Shown one piece after another: positions 1-9,140 of a stretch of 64,000 nt of DNA. A model generated the notes under the pieces. It did no database searches. It saw only the letters and a program-made list of their open reading frames with translations, and was not told where the DNA came from. The DNA is taken from NCBI RefSeq assembly GCF_051488665.1, contig NZ_JBPSEG010000007.1, positions 62,001-126,000 on the forward strand, written 5' to 3'. The stretch is from Melioribacter sp051488665. GTDB lineage: Bacteria; Bacteroidota; Ignavibacteria; Ignavibacteriales; Melioribacteraceae. Each line of letters begins with the position of its first letter. Position 1 is the stretch's first letter. A program made the translations under genes and the position numbers.

Positions 1-84
1 TATTATCTTTGCAAAGATTTTACCTGCAGCCTGCCCACGGAAAACCAAGAAGATGTATTCTCGGCATTGAACCAAAAAAATTAA
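1..84 (+). CDS. C-terminal end of a thioredoxin-domain (YyaL/SSP411-like) protein, partial
   Basis: Frame 1 is open from the window edge to a TAA at 82-84 and gives 27 residues. They contain YLCKDFTCSLPT, which resembles the conserved C-terminal Y-x-C-x-x-F-x-C-x-x-P-T segment of the large DUF255/YyaL (SSP411) family: an N-terminal thioredoxin fold followed by an alpha/alpha-barrel. The rest lies outside the window. The gene is unlikely to be cotranscribed with the threonine genes, because a good promoter follows its stop. Identification rests on this short tail only. Confidence 0.55.
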   Translation, partial: YYLCKDFTCSLPTENQEDVFSALNQKN

Positions 85-103
85 GGTTTTTTAAGAAAAT
101 CTG

Positions 104-132
104 TTGAAACTGTCCCGAACGATTCTTATAAT
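104..132 (+). promoter_or_regulatory. sigma70-like promoter of the threonine operon
   Basis: TTGAAA at 104-109 and TATAAT at 127-132 are separated by exactly 17 nt, which is near-consensus for a housekeeping sigma70 promoter. The start of transcription would fall near 139, giving a leader RNA of about 195 nt before the aspartokinase start. That leader holds the Thr-rich ORF described next. Confidence 0.6.
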
Positions 133-201
133 AAAATCCAAAATTTTGAGATTTTACAATTGCAATCGAGCGGTTCCAAAATATTAACCCCTCATAATTA
201 T

Positions 202-282
202 TTGCCGACTACCCCGCGCGGCAAAAACAGAGAACTGCATACAAGAACGACATCCACGCAAACGCATGTCACGACGTGCTGA
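202..282 (+). CDS. Thr-rich leader peptide, candidate attenuator ORF
   Basis: A TTG-initiated ORF of 26 codons ending in TGA at 280-282. It has nine threonine codons, seven of them among the last 13 (THR pattern T-R-T-T-S-T-Q-T-H-V-T-T-C). It sits just upstream of four genes that make threonine, which is the arrangement of thrL-type leaders, where scarce charged tRNA-Thr stalls the ribosome and changes RNA folding. The reading frame is open back to 85, and another TTG at 160 would give 40 codons. No ATG and no clear ribosome-binding site were found, so the start is uncertain and the function is inferred. Confidence 0.45.
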   Translation: MPTTPRGKNRELHTRTTSTQTHVTTC

Positions 283-308
283 TATTCAGCGCTCAATCCC
301 AGCTTTTT
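264..308 (+). promoter_or_regulatory. mutually exclusive hairpins in the threonine leader
   Basis: Two stems share bases 276-279: GCATG 264-268 with CGTGC 275-279, and GTGCTGA 276-282 with TCAGCGC 286-292. Only one can form at a time, and both overlap the Thr codons or stop codon of the leader ORF. A T5 tract lies at 304-308, 11 nt past the second stem, so this is not a textbook intrinsic terminator. It may be an attenuator of another kind or a coincidence. Confidence 0.3.
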
Positions 309-338
309 CATTAATTAATTTTAAGCAGGTATATGAGT

Positions 339-1736
339 ATGACAATATTAAAATTCGGCGGCTCAAGTGTAGGTAGTTCGGAAAGAATTAACGGCGTAAT
401 CGATATTCTTTCGAAGTATTATCTGAATAACGGAAAAAAATTTGCAGTCGTCTTTTCGGCTTTTCAGGGCGTTACGGACAAGTTGATTGAAATTGCGCGC
501 AAAGCCGACGGCAGAGATATTTCTTACAAAGACGATTTCGATTCCCTCGTCGAACGGCATCTGAAAGTAGCCGCAGATCTGAACAGGAACGAAGACTTGC
601 CCGGCATTGAAAAACTGCTCGTAAGCTTGTTTGAAGAACTGAAAGAAATTCTGCACGGCGCTTATCTAGTTCGAGAAGTCTCTCCCAAAACTCTCGATTT
701 TATTCAAAGTTTCGGAGAAAAATTATCGTGCGCTATAATTTCTTATACGATGCAAAAAAGGGGAATTGACTGCGAATATCTGGACGCCAGTAAATTGATC
801 AAAACCGACGACAGTTTCGGCAATGCAAAGGTAAACGAAAAGGTAACTTATAATAAGATCAAAAGATATTTTTCGAAGCGCAAAAAATTGCAGATTATTA
901 CGGGTTTTATCGCATCGACATCCGACAACGAAATTACAACGCTCGGTCGCGGCGGTTCGGATTATACGGCTTCGATTTTCGGAGCGGCTCTGAATGCAAA
1001 GAAAATTGAAATCTGGACGGACGTCGACGGCATTTTAACTGCCGACCCGCGCAAAGTAAAAAATGCATTTCCCCTGCCCAGCGTTACTTACGAAGAAGCA
1101 ATGGAACTTTCGCATTTCGGAGCGAAAGTTATTTATCCGCCCACGCTTCTGCCCGCGCTGAAAAAGAATATTGAAATTGTAATTAAGAACACATTCAATC
1201 CGGAATTCCCGGGCACAAGAATCGTCAAACGTGAACAGACTTCCGACATGACCGTAAAAGGAATTTCTTCAATCGACAACATTACATTGCTTGGCATTTC
1301 CGGCGGCGGCATGGTCGGAGTAACGGGAATAGCCGGAAGATTGTTTACGGCTCTGGCTCGTTATAATGTGAATATAATTTTGATTTCCCAGGCTTCGTCG
1401 GAGCACTCCGTTTGTATTGCAATTCCTCCTGCGATGGGAAAAATTTCGGTCAAAGCTATCGAAGAGGAATTCAAACTCGAAATTATGGAAGGTAAAATAA
1501 GCCGGGTTTCGCTGGAAGAAAATCTGTCGGTTATAGCGGTGGTCGGAGAAAACATGAGACGCACACCCGGCATTGCGGGAAGGGTATTTCAGGCGCTCGG
1601 CAGAAACAATATTAATATTATTGCGATAGCTCAGGGTTCGTCGGAATTGAATATATCGCTTATAGTCGACAGAAAAGATATTACGAAAGCCCTGAATGTG
1701 CTTCATAAAAGTTTATTAATAACAAGAAAACGGTGA
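339..1736 (+). CDS. lysC: Aspartate kinase with two C-terminal ACT domains
   Basis: Phosphorylates L-aspartate, the first step of the aspartate-family pathway. The N-terminal KFGGSS motif, the GRGGSDYTA segment near residue 205 and the WTDVDGILTADPR segment mark the amino-acid kinase domain (to about residue 300). Two ACT repeats follow (about 310-465), the usual site of feedback inhibition by threonine or lysine. The sequence looks like the kinase half of ThrA, but it ends at 465 aa with no homoserine dehydrogenase domain. ATG 339 is preferred to ATG 333 because AGCAGG at 324-329 is 9 nt from it. asd begins 4 nt after the stop, so it heads a four-gene operon. Confidence 0.93.
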   Translation: MTILKFGGSSVGSSERINGVIDILSKYYLNNGKKFAVVFSAFQGVTDKLIEIARKADGRDISYKDDFDSLVERHLKVAADLNRNEDLPGIEKLLVSLFEELKEILHGAYLVREVSPKTLDFIQSFGEKLSCAIISYTMQKRGIDCEYLDASKLIKTDDSFGNAKVNEKVTYNKIKRYFSKRKKLQIITGFIASTSDNEITTLGRGGSDYTASIFGAALNAKKIEIWTDVDGILTADPRKVKNAFPLPSVTYEEAMELSHFGAKVIYPPTLLPALKKNIEIVIKNTFNPEFPGTRIVKREQTSDMTVKGISSIDNITLLGISGGGMVGVTGIAGRLFTALARYNVNIILISQASSEHSVCIAIPPAMGKISVKAIEEEFKLEIMEGKISRVSLEENLSVIAVVGENMRRTPGIAGRVFQALGRNNINIIAIAQGSSELNISLIVDRKDITKALNVLHKSLLITRKR

Positions 1737-1740
1737 AAAG

Positions 1741-2790
1741 ATGAATGAAAGTAAAATACCGGTGGCTGTATTGGGAGCGACCGGCAGCGTCGGACAAAGA
1801 TTTATCGAATTGCTTGCCAATCATCCCTGGTTTGAAGTTGTAGAACTATGCGCATCGGACAGATCCGCAGGAAAAAAATACAAAGACGCGGTCAACTGGA
1901 TAATGACTTCTCCGATTCCTCCGAAATTAGAAAATATGATCGTTAAAAAATGCGAACCGGGTTTGACGGCGCGAGTGCTTTTTTCGGGACTCGATTCCTC
2001 TGTTGCGGGCGATATCGAAAAAATGTACGCCGAAGACGGATCCATTGTGATTTCAAACGCGCGTAATCACCGTTTTGACAAAGACGTTCCGTTAATTATA
2101 CCTGAAATTAATTACGAACACATAGAACTTATAAAAGCTCAAAAACATAAAGGAGCTATTGTAACCAATCCGAATTGCTCCACAATCGGAATGGCGCTTG
2201 CGCTCAAACCTCTGCTGGATAATTTCGGATTAGAAGCTGTTAATGTGACTACTTTGCAGGCTGTATCCGGAGCCGGATATCCCGGACTGCCGAGTCTGGA
2301 CATTCTGGATAATGTAGTGCCGTATATAAGCGGAGAAGAAGAAAAAATGGAAACCGAACCTCTGAAAATATTCGGTAATTTGAAAGACGATTCGATTGAA
2401 TACGCCGATATTAAAATAAGCGCGCAATGCAACAGAGTCGCCGTTCTGGACGGTCATACGGAAAATATTCAGGTTAAACTGAAAACCAAAGTCGAGCCGG
2501 AAGATATAATCGAAGCCTGGAACAATTTCAGAGCGGCGCCTCAGGAATTGAATCTGCCGTCGGCGCCCGAAAAACCGATAGTCTATTTAGAGCAGGCAAA
2601 TTATCCGCAGCCGAGAATTCATCGCAATCTTGGCGGAGGAATGTCGATTTCGGTAGGCAGACTAAGGGAGTGTTCCCTTTTCGATTATAAATTTGTGGCG
2701 CTTTCGCATAATACTATCAGAGGCGCCGCGGGAGGCACGATATTGATTGCCGAATTAATGAAAGCCAAAGGGTATTTCGATGAGCTCTAA
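1741..2790 (+). CDS. asd: Aspartate-semialdehyde dehydrogenase, archaeal/fungal-type
   Basis: NADPH-dependent reduction of aspartyl phosphate to aspartate semialdehyde, the second step toward threonine, lysine and methionine. The N-terminal GATGSVGQR Rossmann motif and the NPNCST active site, with nucleophile Cys146, are present. The overall sequence (NPNCSTIG, long C-terminal GGGMSISVGR region) suggests the archaeal/fungal subfamily rather than the E. coli type. Its 349 aa is normal for that group. It is 4 nt downstream of the kinase and overlaps thrB by 11 nt, so the genes are probably translationally coupled. Confidence 0.93.
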   Translation: MNESKIPVAVLGATGSVGQRFIELLANHPWFEVVELCASDRSAGKKYKDAVNWIMTSPIPPKLENMIVKKCEPGLTARVLFSGLDSSVAGDIEKMYAEDGSIVISNARNHRFDKDVPLIIPEINYEHIELIKAQKHKGAIVTNPNCSTIGMALALKPLLDNFGLEAVNVTTLQAVSGAGYPGLPSLDILDNVVPYISGEEEKMETEPLKIFGNLKDDSIEYADIKISAQCNRVAVLDGHTENIQVKLKTKVEPEDIIEAWNNFRAAPQELNLPSAPEKPIVYLEQANYPQPRIHRNLGGGMSISVGRLRECSLFDYKFVALSHNTIRGAAGGTILIAELMKAKGYFDEL

Positions 2791-3715
2791 ATCGATTAAA
2801 GTATTCGCTCCCGCGTCGGTTTCAAATGTCGGTCCCGGATTCGATATGATGGGATTTGCTCTTCATAATCCCGGAGACGAAGTTACGGTTAAATTGACCG
2901 ACAGGAAAGAAATTCGCATCGTGAAAATTTCGGGCGACAACGGCAACCTTCCTTATGAAGCGGAAAAGAATACAACCACGGGCGCAATGCTCTCTTTATT
3001 GAAGAAGTACAGAATCAATGCCGGCATGGATGTGTCGATACACAAGAAAATGGGGATCGGCAGCGGATTGGGCTCGAGCGCCGCGAGCGCCGTAGCGGGC
3101 GTCTTTGCTCTCAATGAACTTCTCGAATTGAGATTGTCCCGTTATGAACTGCTGGAACACGCTCTTAAAGGCGAATTTATCGCAAGCAGAAGCATTCATG
3201 CCGACAACGTTGCTCCCTGTCTTTACGGCGGTTTCGTATTGATCCGGAGTTATAACCCGATCGATATAATAAAAATCGATTATCCCGAAGATCTTCACTG
3301 CTCAATCGTTTATCCGAATATTGAAATAAAAACCAGCGAAGCCCGAAAACTTATCAGCAAGAACGTCAGTATGAAAAAGGCAATTGCGCAGGCGGGCAAT
3401 GCTTCCGCTTTAATAGCCGGTTTGATTACCGCCGACTACGATTTGATCGGCAGGTCGATTGTCGATTACTTTGCCGAACCGAAACGAGCCGCATTGATAC
3501 CGTGTTACGACGACGTGAGAAACGCCGCTCTCGAAAAAGGAGCGATTAACTGCAACATTACAGGCTCGGGTCCGTCGATGTTTGCATTTTCGAGAAGCGA
3601 ATCGGACGCCAGGGCAATTGCGCGAGCAATGCTGAAAGCCGTTAAATCCGCAGGTTTCGAAGGCAAAACATATGTTTCTAAAATTAATCAAAAAGGCCCG
3701 GTGGTTCTAAAATGA
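2780..3715 (+). CDS. thrB: Homoserine kinase (GHMP family)
   Basis: Phosphorylates homoserine with ATP. The GHMP signature GIGSGLGSSAAS lies near residues 92-103 as the ATP-binding loop. N-terminal APASVSNVGPGFD and C-terminal NITGSGPSMFAF are the other conserved GHMP motifs. The 311 aa length is typical. The start lies inside asd (11 nt overlap) and the end overlaps thrC by 4 nt (ATGA), so it is embedded in the threonine operon. No gene for homoserine dehydrogenase, which makes its substrate, is seen in the window. Confidence 0.95.
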   Translation: MSSKSIKVFAPASVSNVGPGFDMMGFALHNPGDEVTVKLTDRKEIRIVKISGDNGNLPYEAEKNTTTGAMLSLLKKYRINAGMDVSIHKKMGIGSGLGSSAASAVAGVFALNELLELRLSRYELLEHALKGEFIASRSIHADNVAPCLYGGFVLIRSYNPIDIIKIDYPEDLHCSIVYPNIEIKTSEARKLISKNVSMKKAIAQAGNASALIAGLITADYDLIGRSIVDYFAEPKRAALIPCYDDVRNAALEKGAINCNITGSGPSMFAFSRSESDARAIARAMLKAVKSAGFEGKTYVSKINQKGPVVLK

Positions 3716-5019
3716 AATTCTACAGTACGAACGATAAAAATAACATTGTCGATTTCGAAACGGCGGTAATGGAAGGGCTGGCAAAAGACGGCGGTCTTTT
3801 TATGCCGGTCGAAATTCCCGTCCTTGAGCAGGAACTTATCGACTCGATTGAGAGCTACGAATTTCAGGAAATCGCTTTCAGGGTAGCCGAAAAGTTTGCG
3901 GGCAATGAAATAGGAGAGAGCGACCTTGCAGATATTATTCGAAACGCAATCAATTTCCCCGCGCCGCTTGTAAGCCTGAAAGAAGATTTAATGATACTCG
4001 AACTCTTTCACGGGCCTACGCTTGCCTTTAAGGACTTCGGCGCGCGGTTTATGGCTAAAACCATGGGGTATTTTGTAAAGAAAAAAGAAAGCAGTTTGAA
4101 TATTCTTGTGGCCACATCCGGGGATACCGGCAGCGCGGTAGCGTACGGGTTCTATGAAACGCCCGGCATTAATGTTTTTATTCTTTATCCAAAGGGAAAG
4201 GTAAGTTTAATTCAGGAAAAGCAGTTGACTACGCTCGACAAAAACATAACCGCACTCGAAATCGACGGAACATTCGACGACTGCCAGAGATTGGTGAAAA
4301 GCGCATTTGTCGACGGGGAACTTACTTCCAAATTGAATCTGACTTCCGCAAATTCGATTAATATCGCAAGACTGCTGCCCCAATCGTTTTATTACTTCGA
4401 AGCTTATAAACAAATACGGAATAAATCGATTCACTCGGTATTCTCTGTGCCGTCGGGCAATCTGGGCAATCTTACGGCGGGATTGATTGCAAAAAAGATG
4501 GGGCTCCCGATTACAAAATTCATCGGCGCGGTCAACAGCAATCATGTCTTTTCCGATTTTGTCAACAGCGGAATATTTAAACCTCATCCTTCGGTTCAAA
4601 CTCTTTCGAACGCAATGGACGTCGGGAATCCGAGCAATCTAGCGCGTATACGCGAATTATACGACGACATACTTTCCGATATTCAGCGCGACATTCATTC
4701 CAATTCGTACGACGACGCAAAAACGCGAAAGGGCATCAGAGAAGTTTACGAAAAATACGGTTACGTCATCGATCCGCACGGAGCGGTTGGGTATATGTCG
4801 GTAAGGGATTACGAAACACTTAGCGCCGCCGCTAAATTTAACAAAGTGATTTTGGAAACTGCGCACCCTGCAAAATTCAAAGATGTTATCGAAGAAGAAC
4901 TTGGCATCGAAGTGGAAATTCCTGAGAGACTTGCAGCTTGTATGAATAAACAAAAGAAAAGCGTTCAACTAGGTTCGGATTACAACGACCTCAAAGAATT
5001 TCTTCTCGGCGCGGTTTAA
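3712..5019 (+). CDS. thrC: Threonine synthase
   Basis: PLP enzyme converting O-phosphohomoserine to threonine, the last step of the operon. The PLP lysine is Lys107 in the segment LAFKDFGARFM. The SGDTGSAV phosphate-binding loop follows near residue 135 and a SGNLGN motif near residue 250. The 435 aa length fits the microbial class with an N-terminal domain. It starts by a 4-nt ATGA overlap with thrB. Its end overlaps the last 4 nt of the convergent gene at 5016, so there is no room for a separate terminator. Confidence 0.95.
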   Translation: MKFYSTNDKNNIVDFETAVMEGLAKDGGLFMPVEIPVLEQELIDSIESYEFQEIAFRVAEKFAGNEIGESDLADIIRNAINFPAPLVSLKEDLMILELFHGPTLAFKDFGARFMAKTMGYFVKKKESSLNILVATSGDTGSAVAYGFYETPGINVFILYPKGKVSLIQEKQLTTLDKNITALEIDGTFDDCQRLVKSAFVDGELTSKLNLTSANSINIARLLPQSFYYFEAYKQIRNKSIHSVFSVPSGNLGNLTAGLIAKKMGLPITKFIGAVNSNHVFSDFVNSGIFKPHPSVQTLSNAMDVGNPSNLARIRELYDDILSDIQRDIHSNSYDDAKTRKGIREVYEKYGYVIDPHGAVGYMSVRDYETLSAAAKFNKVILETAHPAKFKDVIEEELGIEVEIPERLAACMNKQKKSVQLGSDYNDLKEFLLGAV

Positions 5020-6245
5020 TTTTGTACGTAAAATCGCGCTTGGCTAAAACTATCGAACCAGGGTATTAAGTCGATAATTGCGGGTATTGCGCTTGTGTAA
5101 TGAGTTCCGTTGGGTATAATAATCAAATCAACGTTTGCGCCCCGCATAGAGAAATAATCGTAAGCCATATACGAATTTTCAACGGGCACAAAGTCGTCTT
5201 TGCCGCCGTGATAAAGTCTTGTGGGCGTTGAAGGCGTCCAATTAATCAAACTGTTTTCTTTTAATTTCGGCAGGAGCCTTTTCTCGGTTTTGTTTCGTAT
5301 CGAAGCTAGGAATTCAGGCGTCAACAACGCATTAAGGTCGGTCGGCAGAGATTCGTTAATTTTTCCTGTATTTTTCGAACCGTCGAAGAGTCCGGGTATT
5401 GCGGAGGCGTAAGGCTCGTTGAAGAAATAATTCAAGTCGTTCCATTTATAAATTTTTGAATAAGCATAAATCAGATAAGCCAAAAAAGCCGGCTGCGGAT
5501 AGCGATCGTTTTCCAGAATTTTACCGGCTGTAAGCTCGAGGTCGTATGCGCCTGCCATAGGAGCGGAGGCTGTAAGATTGAATTCGTTTTTGTAATGAAG
5601 CTCGATTTCTCGTTGCGCCGCCATCGTTACATAGCCTCCCTCGGAATAGCCGGCTAAAAATAATTTGTCGTCGAGTTGTACGTTTCGAATTTTTGCGAAT
5701 TCTCTTGCCGCGCGTAAAAAATCGATAACCGTATTTGCGGAAGTTTGATAATGATGATAAGGATGTACAATCCCGGAAAATCCGAGACCGAGATAGTCGG
5801 GTTCGCAAGCGTAATAGCCGAGCGCGGCGGCAATTAGTCCTTCGAAAGCAAACAAGGGATTCACCGAACCGACTCTGTTGCGGTTAGCCTGCGTTCCGTG
5901 TTGTACGCTTATTGTCGATAAATTATTAACTCCGAGCGGAATAAAAACAACGCCGGACGCCAATTCTATTTTGTTGTCGTAGCCGACGGTATTATAAATT
6001 AATTTATAAACTTCGACGCCGTAAATTATTTTTCCCGAGGTGATTTTAGATATGCTTGCGTCGTCGTATTCGGATGCAAGAGTCTTTAACAGCTCGGAAT
6101 CGTACGCGGCAATCTTTTCGTAGTCGATTAATTTACCAACTTCGGATTGCAAAGGGGCGATAACGTCGCTGCTTCTTTCGCACCCGAACAGCAGGATTAT
6201 CAGCAAAAAATATTTGAGATTGCCTTTCACTAAATATTTATCCAA
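5016..6245 (-). CDS. Secretory-lipase-like alpha/beta hydrolase, lipoprotein
   Basis: An N-terminal hydrophobic segment ends in LLFGC, a lipobox with Cys22, so the protein is probably membrane-anchored outside the cytoplasm. The nucleophile elbow GYSEGGY places Ser201. A C-terminal KDDFVP aspartate (about 350) and GTHYTS histidine (about 385) complete a serine-hydrolase triad. The layout matches secretory lipases and related acyl hydrolases; the substrate cannot be read from sequence. Its start lies within the upstream DUF5916 gene (16 nt overlap), suggesting the two are expressed together. Confidence 0.75.
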   Translation of the reverse strand: MDKYLVKGNLKYFLLIILLFGCERSSDVIAPLQSEVGKLIDYEKIAAYDSELLKTLASEYDDASISKITSGKIIYGVEVYKLIYNTVGYDNKIELASGVVFIPLGVNNLSTISVQHGTQANRNRVGSVNPLFAFEGLIAAALGYYACEPDYLGLGFSGIVHPYHHYQTSANTVIDFLRAAREFAKIRNVQLDDKLFLAGYSEGGYVTMAAQREIELHYKNEFNLTASAPMAGAYDLELTAGKILENDRYPQPAFLAYLIYAYSKIYKWNDLNYFFNEPYASAIPGLFDGSKNTGKINESLPTDLNALLTPEFLASIRNKTEKRLLPKLKENSLINWTPSTPTRLYHGGKDDFVPVENSYMAYDYFSMRGANVDLIIIPNGTHYTSAIPAIIDLIPWFDSFSQARFYVQN

Positions 6246-8863
6246 TATGAAAATTTAATCAAAAAGATATCGTCTCCAGTTGACTGCCATAAACTTTTAA
6301 TGTCTCTCGAGAAATCGAAATTGCCCGCATAATCGTAATTGGTTTGGTTATGAGACCACACGAAGTAAAATACGGAGCCGGGTACGAACTCCCATCTGAG
6401 TACAGCGTTGCCCCTTAGAGATTTATAATTGAAATCGGGGTTTTCAAAAGAGATTTCTTCCGCGTTTCCGCTTCCGTCGGGGTCAATATAATAAATCCCC
6501 TCTTCATTGTCATATCTGACATGCGTATAAATTATAAAATCGTCGGTTCCCGGTTGAGCAAGTTCTTTGAATTCGCTGTATTTACCGACGGCAAAAAACG
6601 GCTGCAGATAAAGCTGAAGGCTCAGTGTCGGAGTAAAAGTCCAGTTTAGTCGTATGTTTGCAGAGAGAGTGTTTTGCTTAATTTTTCCGAAAACGTAACG
6701 TTTGTTGTAAGTTGCCGCGGCTGTCGGGTCGTCGAATGCGTCGATCCATTGTCGCGCTTCGTAACCGAATCTGTATTCGGGTTCGAAGATAAAATTGATT
6801 TGAGGAGTCGGTTTCCAGTCGACTTCGAGCTGAATTTCGTTCGAATTGCTGCCCGCTCGGTCTGCCGAATAATCATAGTCAAAATCGAAAGCCACTTCCT
6901 TTCTGTTGTCGGTGCCGAAAGAAAATCTTATCGAATAATTTGCAGGGTCGATTGCCAGCGGTCCTCCCCGCGTAAGATTTTTGGTGTACTTTTCGAAAGA
7001 ATAATGCCCGCCGATTCGAACATTGTAATAATTATGAAAAGTGCCCCCGCTTCTGAACCATAAAAAATTCGCCAGGAGGTTTCCGTCGTAATCGAACGAT
7101 CGAGCATGAGCTGCGTAAATAAATTTTTCCCTGAAAATTTTTGCCGGTTCGTACCAGCGATAACCCAAAACGACGTGCCCGTTTAATCTGTCTGCCAGCC
7201 ATTGAAACCCGAGATCGTTAAATTCGAATCCGGGAGAAGCGGATCCAAACGCCGTGTTGAAATAAAAATTGCCGTGTTGTTTGTTTAACATGACCCGGCC
7301 AAAATATCCCGCCAGCGAAGTCCGATTCGAATCAAGACGCGCAAAAGAAGCGTCGGGACGTTGAAAATAGCGGTGCGGTCTTTCCTGGAGATTTATCATA
7401 TACTCTTTAGAGCCGTCGACATAAGAACCGGCAAACGCGCCCGATAAAACGTATTGTTTGTCGCTGTCGAGAAAGCTCCACCCGTCGAGTCCCACCGTAT
7501 AGGCTTGTTTGGAGAGCTGATCCTTCAGATTATTGTCGTGTAGGTCTCGATTTACCGATGTAACCATCAAACCGAGCGACTGGTTGCCTTCGTTGAATTC
7601 TCTCTTAATTCTCAGAACTCCGTAATGCGTAAGAGGCTCGACTTCTATTTCCGAAATATTATCGCCGGAATAAATTCTCGCATAAGTTCTTTCGGTCAGG
7701 GCGGAAACAGCCCCGATAGAAGTTGCCGGATCCAACTTGCCCGATATTTTTGCCGCGCCAAGTATTCTTGATTCGCCCGGGTAGTCGGCATAATCGTAAT
7801 CGTCCGGCAGGTCGCCGGTGGGCGATTTGCCGATTCGTCGAGAATAGAAAAGTTCCGGCCAGCCGAAATTAAAATTCCAATTGCTGTTAGAGCCGCCTAT
7901 CCCGAAATAGAACAAGTCGGCTCCCTCGACAAAAAAAGGTCTTTTTTCGCTAAAGTAGGATTCAAAAGCCGATAAATTAATAACTGCGGGGTCTACTTCA
8001 ACCTGCCCGAAATCGGGGTTTATGCTTAAATTCATGTTGAGGTTAGAGCCGATGCCAAGTTTAACGTCGGCTCCCGCGGAAGTTTTAAACTGATTCGATT
8101 TATAAAAAGGATCGCTTGCGTCGTGAACTAAGAATTGAGTTTTTTGCAGCAGATAAGGGAGAACTTCAATCCTTTGTTTCGGTTTAATTCCGTTAATGCC
8201 TTCGAGAGTTGCAAAATGGGAAACAAAGCCGCTCTCGTTTTTCGGCACCATAACGAGATAAGAGCGTTCGTTTTTCCTTTTGATTTCGCGAGCAAAATTC
8301 ACGCCCCATTTCATTTTGTTTTCTTCTTTGAAGCGTAATTGAGAAAATGGAATTTTCATTTCCACAGACCATCCGAAATCTTCTATGCTTGTTTTAGCTT
8401 CCCAAACACCGTCCCAAGTATCGTCGTCCCAGCTGTCGTTGAAAAGAATGCCGTCGATAACAGAGCCTCCGGCGTTAACGGCAAAAAAGAAACCGCTTTT
8501 TTTATCGTTGTACGGATCCACATAAAATCCGAACCAGTCCGAAAGGATGTAATTGTCTTTACGCGTCAGACTCGCGTCGATTAGTTCCGGGCGGCTGTCG
8601 TACAATTTAGCGGCTACGTATAAATACTCGTCGTCGTAGGCGATCCAAACTTCGGTGCGTTCCGAAGCAGGCATCCCTTCGTTCGGGTCCCGCTGAGTAA
8701 AATTGTCTACAGGCAAATAATTCCAGGCGGATTCTGTTATTCTGCCGTCCAATTGAATTTCTGAGTTCTCAAGCTTTAACGCTCTGATTGCGGGCGAGCT
8801 GCCGGCTGCCTCTGTATTGTTTCCGAAGATTTGCATAAATAAAATCAGCAACAAAGAAAACAT
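6230..8863 (-). CDS. CBM9-like / DUF5916 outer-membrane protein
   Basis: An 877 aa protein with a short signal peptide and then a carbohydrate-binding family 9-like domain (about 25-225, beginning with the pattern LDGRITESAW and containing WIAYDDEYLYVAAKL). A long region rich in alternating aromatic/polar strands follows, as in DUF5916 proteins predicted to be beta-barrels; the protein ends in aromatic-rich FSYWINI, typical of an outer-membrane barrel. The motif VDPAVINLSAFESYFSEKRP is a DUF5916 hallmark. The ligand is unknown. It is the first gene of a two-gene minus-strand unit with the lipase-like gene. The RC strand shows TACTTTTG and TATTTTTG boxes about 60 nt upstream. Confidence 0.75.
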   Translation of the reverse strand: MFSLLLILFMQIFGNNTEAAGSSPAIRALKLENSEIQLDGRITESAWNYLPVDNFTQRDPNEGMPASERTEVWIAYDDEYLYVAAKLYDSRPELIDASLTRKDNYILSDWFGFYVDPYNDKKSGFFFAVNAGGSVIDGILFNDSWDDDTWDGVWEAKTSIEDFGWSVEMKIPFSQLRFKEENKMKWGVNFAREIKRKNERSYLVMVPKNESGFVSHFATLEGINGIKPKQRIEVLPYLLQKTQFLVHDASDPFYKSNQFKTSAGADVKLGIGSNLNMNLSINPDFGQVEVDPAVINLSAFESYFSEKRPFFVEGADLFYFGIGGSNSNWNFNFGWPELFYSRRIGKSPTGDLPDDYDYADYPGESRILGAAKISGKLDPATSIGAVSALTERTYARIYSGDNISEIEVEPLTHYGVLRIKREFNEGNQSLGLMVTSVNRDLHDNNLKDQLSKQAYTVGLDGWSFLDSDKQYVLSGAFAGSYVDGSKEYMINLQERPHRYFQRPDASFARLDSNRTSLAGYFGRVMLNKQHGNFYFNTAFGSASPGFEFNDLGFQWLADRLNGHVVLGYRWYEPAKIFREKFIYAAHARSFDYDGNLLANFLWFRSGGTFHNYYNVRIGGHYSFEKYTKNLTRGGPLAIDPANYSIRFSFGTDNRKEVAFDFDYDYSADRAGSNSNEIQLEVDWKPTPQINFIFEPEYRFGYEARQWIDAFDDPTAAATYNKRYVFGKIKQNTLSANIRLNWTFTPTLSLQLYLQPFFAVGKYSEFKELAQPGTDDFIIYTHVRYDNEEGIYYIDPDGSGNAEEISFENPDFNYKSLRGNAVLRWEFVPGSVFYFVWSHNQTNYDYAGNFDFSRDIKSLWQSTGDDIFLIKFSYWINI

Positions 8864-9140
8864 TTTTTCTCCCGTATTTCGGTTTGGTTCCTTTAGACTC
8901 TTTTAATTCGTTTCGGTTGCAAAAATAATCAAAAGTAATCTGTTTTTTAGCATTAATATTAAATAAATAATGATTACAATATCGTACAAAATGTCTCGTT
9001 TTGGTAAAGAGGCTCATAATAAGCCAGTTATTTTGACAAAAAGCGAGTGAAAACGAAGAAAACAAGCCTTGATTGGCTGGCACTCTGTTTGTTGAAGTGA
9101 TAATAAGGCGGCGGTTTTTTCGGCGGACTGTTTATCGGCT

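Noticed and set aside
286..308. Classical intrinsic terminator in the thr leader
   Set aside because: The T5 tract begins 11 nt after the stem; too far for a standard terminator.
8769..9083. 104-codon minus-strand ORF overlapping the DUF5916 start
   Set aside because: Overlaps the upstream region in another frame, low-complexity and without family features; likely chance.
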